A stretch of DNA of 6,823 bases from an uncultured Thermomicrobiales bacterium. GTDB lineage: Bacteria > Chloroflexota > Chloroflexia > Thermomicrobiales > UBA6265. The notes beneath the pieces were generated by a model that made no database searches, had not been told where the DNA came from, and worked only from the letters and a program-made list of their open reading frames with translations. The position numbers and the translations under genes were made by a program. Shown in pieces: positions 5,489 through 6,823 of this stretch (position 1 is its first letter; each line of letters begins with the position of its first letter). Where the stretch lies: the NCBI GenBank assembly GCA_902806365.1, contig CADCWJ010000108.1, forward strand, positions 1 through 6,823. The letters are read 5' to 3'.

Positions 5489-5836
5489 GACGACGAGGTA
5501 AATCTTCGAAACCCTCAGGCGATGGTTGCGCACTAATTCGACGACATTTTCCTTCAGCGACACTCGTGATCGAATAAGGAATCAACGATGCTGGAACGAT
5601 CCCGGGGAAGCAGACGCGCCGTGACTCCTATGGTCTGGGGTAGCACAGCACACCGGATCGGCATTTGAGCCTTGAGCGTGTGCTTGTTGGCGTTGCCAGG
5701 TTCACCCTGAGTCATCGGCGCAAGAATGGGCGGCGTGGCGTTGAGATCATGATCATCAGTAATGATGGCCAAGGCTCCGGTGCAGCGGTTAGTTGCGTTC
5801 TAATCCTCGGCAATCGAGCGAAAAGGAAGCCAAACA
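5489..5836. other. Non-coding stretch with lower GC, before the nitronate monooxygenase gene
   Basis: These 348 bp are more AT-rich than the neighbouring genes. Open frames on both strands give translations I cannot place in any family and lack ribosome sites. The stretch contains a 10-bp palindrome, GATCATGATC (5745-5754), and near its right end a promoter-like TCTAAT. It may be degraded former coding DNA next to the truncated methyltransferase, but no recognisable remnant is visible. No mobile-element end, tRNA or long hairpin is seen. Confidence 0.45.
5799..5804 (+). promoter_or_regulatory. Candidate -10 box for the nitronate monooxygenase gene
   Basis: TCTAAT matches TATAAT at five of six positions and would start transcription about 25 nt before the ATG at 5837, leaving room for the ribosome site AAGGAAG (5823-5829). 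No -35 box is evident at 16-18 bp. Confidence 0.35.
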
Positions 5837-6823
5837 ATGCGGACCACATCCGGATTGTGCTCCATGCTGGGGATCGAGCATCCTATCATCCAGGCCCCGA
5901 TGGCCGGCGCAACGACGCCGGAGCTCGTCGCCGCGGTGTCCAACGCTGGCGGCCTCGGCATGCTGGGAGCGGCGAATCTCTCTCCCGCCCAAATTGCCGA
6001 CGCCGTCACCACCATCCGCTCCCTCACGGATAGCCCCTTCGGTGTCAACCTGTTTGCCGGGGGCCGAGAGGACAGCGGTAACGTGGATCCGCAGCCAATG
6101 CTCGCCATCCTCGCCCAATACCATGCCGAGCTCGGGCTCCCGGCACCTGTGGCTCCGAACATGGAGCCGGATCTATTTCCCGAGCAGCTTGAGGCGGTTC
6201 TGGCCGCCCGGGTGCCCGTGTTCAGCTTCACGTTTGGCATCCCGACGCCTGGTGTCCTTGCCAAGCTTCATCACCGCAACATCGCCATCCTGGGAACGGC
6301 CACGACCGTCGACGAAGCCAGGCAGTTGGCTGCTGCAGGGGTTGATGCCGTGATTGCCCAGGGCAGCGAGGCCGGCGGCCACCGTGGGACCTTTGCGGCA
6401 CCATTCGAGACCGCCCTGATCGGCACGATGGCCCTGGTTCCCCAGGTGGTTGACGCCGTGGGGATCCCTGTCGTGGCCGCTGGTGGCATCATGGACGGTC
6501 GCGGCATGGTCGCGGCCGAAGCCCTCGGCGCAAGTGCCGTGCAGATGGGGACGGCGTTCCTGACCTGCCAGGAGGCTGGTGCTCCTGACTCCTACAAGGC
6601 AGCGATCCGCTCTGCCCGGGGCGAACACACGGCGTTGACGCGAGCCTTCTCGGGGCGTCCGGCGCGCGGAATCGTCAACGAGTTCATGCAAACCATGTCG
6701 GGTCGGGATGAGGCTGTTCTTCCATACCCGCTGCAGAATGCGGCAACCCGACCGCTGCGGTCCGAGGCTGCGGTTCGCGGTGACGCCCGGCTGCTGTCGC
6801 TCTGGGCGGGCCAAGGGGCAGCC
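5837..6823 (+). CDS. Nitronate monooxygenase (2-nitropropane dioxygenase family), 3' partial
   Basis: This is an FMN-dependent TIM-barrel enzyme of the NPD family, which oxidises alkyl nitronates such as propionate-3-nitronate to carbonyl compounds and nitrite in the cytoplasm. 329 codons are open to the window edge with no stop. Signatures in order: GIEHPIIQAPMAGATTPELV (12-31), NAGGLGML (36-43), SPFGVNLFAGG (66-76), FSFTFGIP (129-136), AVIAQGSEAGGHRGTF (171-186) with the probable catalytic H182, VVAAGGIMDGRGM (212-224) for FMN phosphate binding, and LGASAVQMGTAFL (230-242). The motif order suits class I nitronate monooxygenase. The sequence ends near a LWAGQ segment usually close to the C-terminus, so perhaps 20-30 residues are missing. 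ATG 5837 is chosen because AAGGAAG (5823-5829) lies 7 nt upstream and the barrel begins about 12 residues later. Some homologues are enoyl-ACP reductase (FabK)-like, so the exact activity is unproven. Confidence 0.92.
   Translation, partial: MRTTSGLCSMLGIEHPIIQAPMAGATTPELVAAVSNAGGLGMLGAANLSPAQIADAVTTIRSLTDSPFGVNLFAGGREDSGNVDPQPMLAILAQYHAELGLPAPVAPNMEPDLFPEQLEAVLAARVPVFSFTFGIPTPGVLAKLHHRNIAILGTATTVDEARQLAAAGVDAVIAQGSEAGGHRGTFAAPFETALIGTMALVPQVVDAVGIPVVAAGGIMDGRGMVAAEALGASAVQMGTAFLTCQEAGAPDSYKAAIRSARGEHTALTRAFSGRPARGIVNEFMQTMSGRDEAVLPYPLQNAATRPLRSEAAVRGDARLLSLWAGQGAA

Noticed and set aside
5554..5772. 72-codon minus-strand open frame in the gap before the nitronate monooxygenase gene
   Set aside because: No recognised domain and no clear ribosome site; considered as a remnant gene but nothing supports it.
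1..6823. Novel defence, CRISPR or toxin-antitoxin system
   Set aside because: No nuclease, helicase, reverse transcriptase, repeat array or small paired genes are visible; all intact genes belong to known metabolic or fold families.

Overview
The window is GC-rich (low to mid 60s percent by eye) and bacterial. The gene mix is a PhnB-like VOC protein, an F420-type luciferase-like oxidoreductase, a DinB-fold protein, an aminoglycoside-phosphotransferase-fold kinase, an aldo/keto reductase, a small metal cupin, a methyltransferase remnant and a nitronate monooxygenase. This is typical of accessory chromosome in Chloroflexota (Thermomicrobia-like) or Actinomycetota. The F420-type enzyme favours such a lineage, but the assignment is an inference and no marker gene is present.

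Layout: (1) 1-266, the C-terminal part of a VOC/PhnB protein on +, cut by the window edge. (2) 278-314, a perfect 15-bp hairpin between the convergent ends of the VOC gene and the next gene. (3) 334-1179 on -, an LLM-class F420-dependent oxidoreductase. (4) 1180-1603, a divergent intergenic stretch with no convincing gene. (5) 1604-2095 on +, a DinB-superfamily protein. (6) 2283-3356 on +, an APH-family phosphotransferase with a possible leaderless start. (7) 3357-3601, an intergenic stretch with a 21-bp inverted repeat and a candidate promoter. (8) 3602-4585 and 4631-5035 on +, an aldo/keto reductase and a cupin in an apparent two-gene operon. (9) 5069-5488 on +, the C-terminal third or so of a SAM-dependent methyltransferase that has lost its cofactor-binding domain. 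(10) 5489-5836, non-coding. (11) 5837-6823 on +, a nitronate monooxygenase that runs off the right edge.

Apart from the reductase-cupin pair, the genes look like single-gene transcription units of redox, detoxification or small-molecule chemistry and do not form an obvious pathway. I found no CRISPR array, transposase, integrase, toxin-antitoxin pair, phage gene, tRNA or rRNA. I do not see a new multi-gene system here.

The most unusual signal is a 21-bp exact direct repeat. It is shared by the catalytic-loop codons of the phosphotransferase gene (2941-2961) and the point where the methyltransferase remnant begins (5148-5168). The cupin, which resembles the manganese cupin hydroxynitrile lyases, is the most interesting enzyme.
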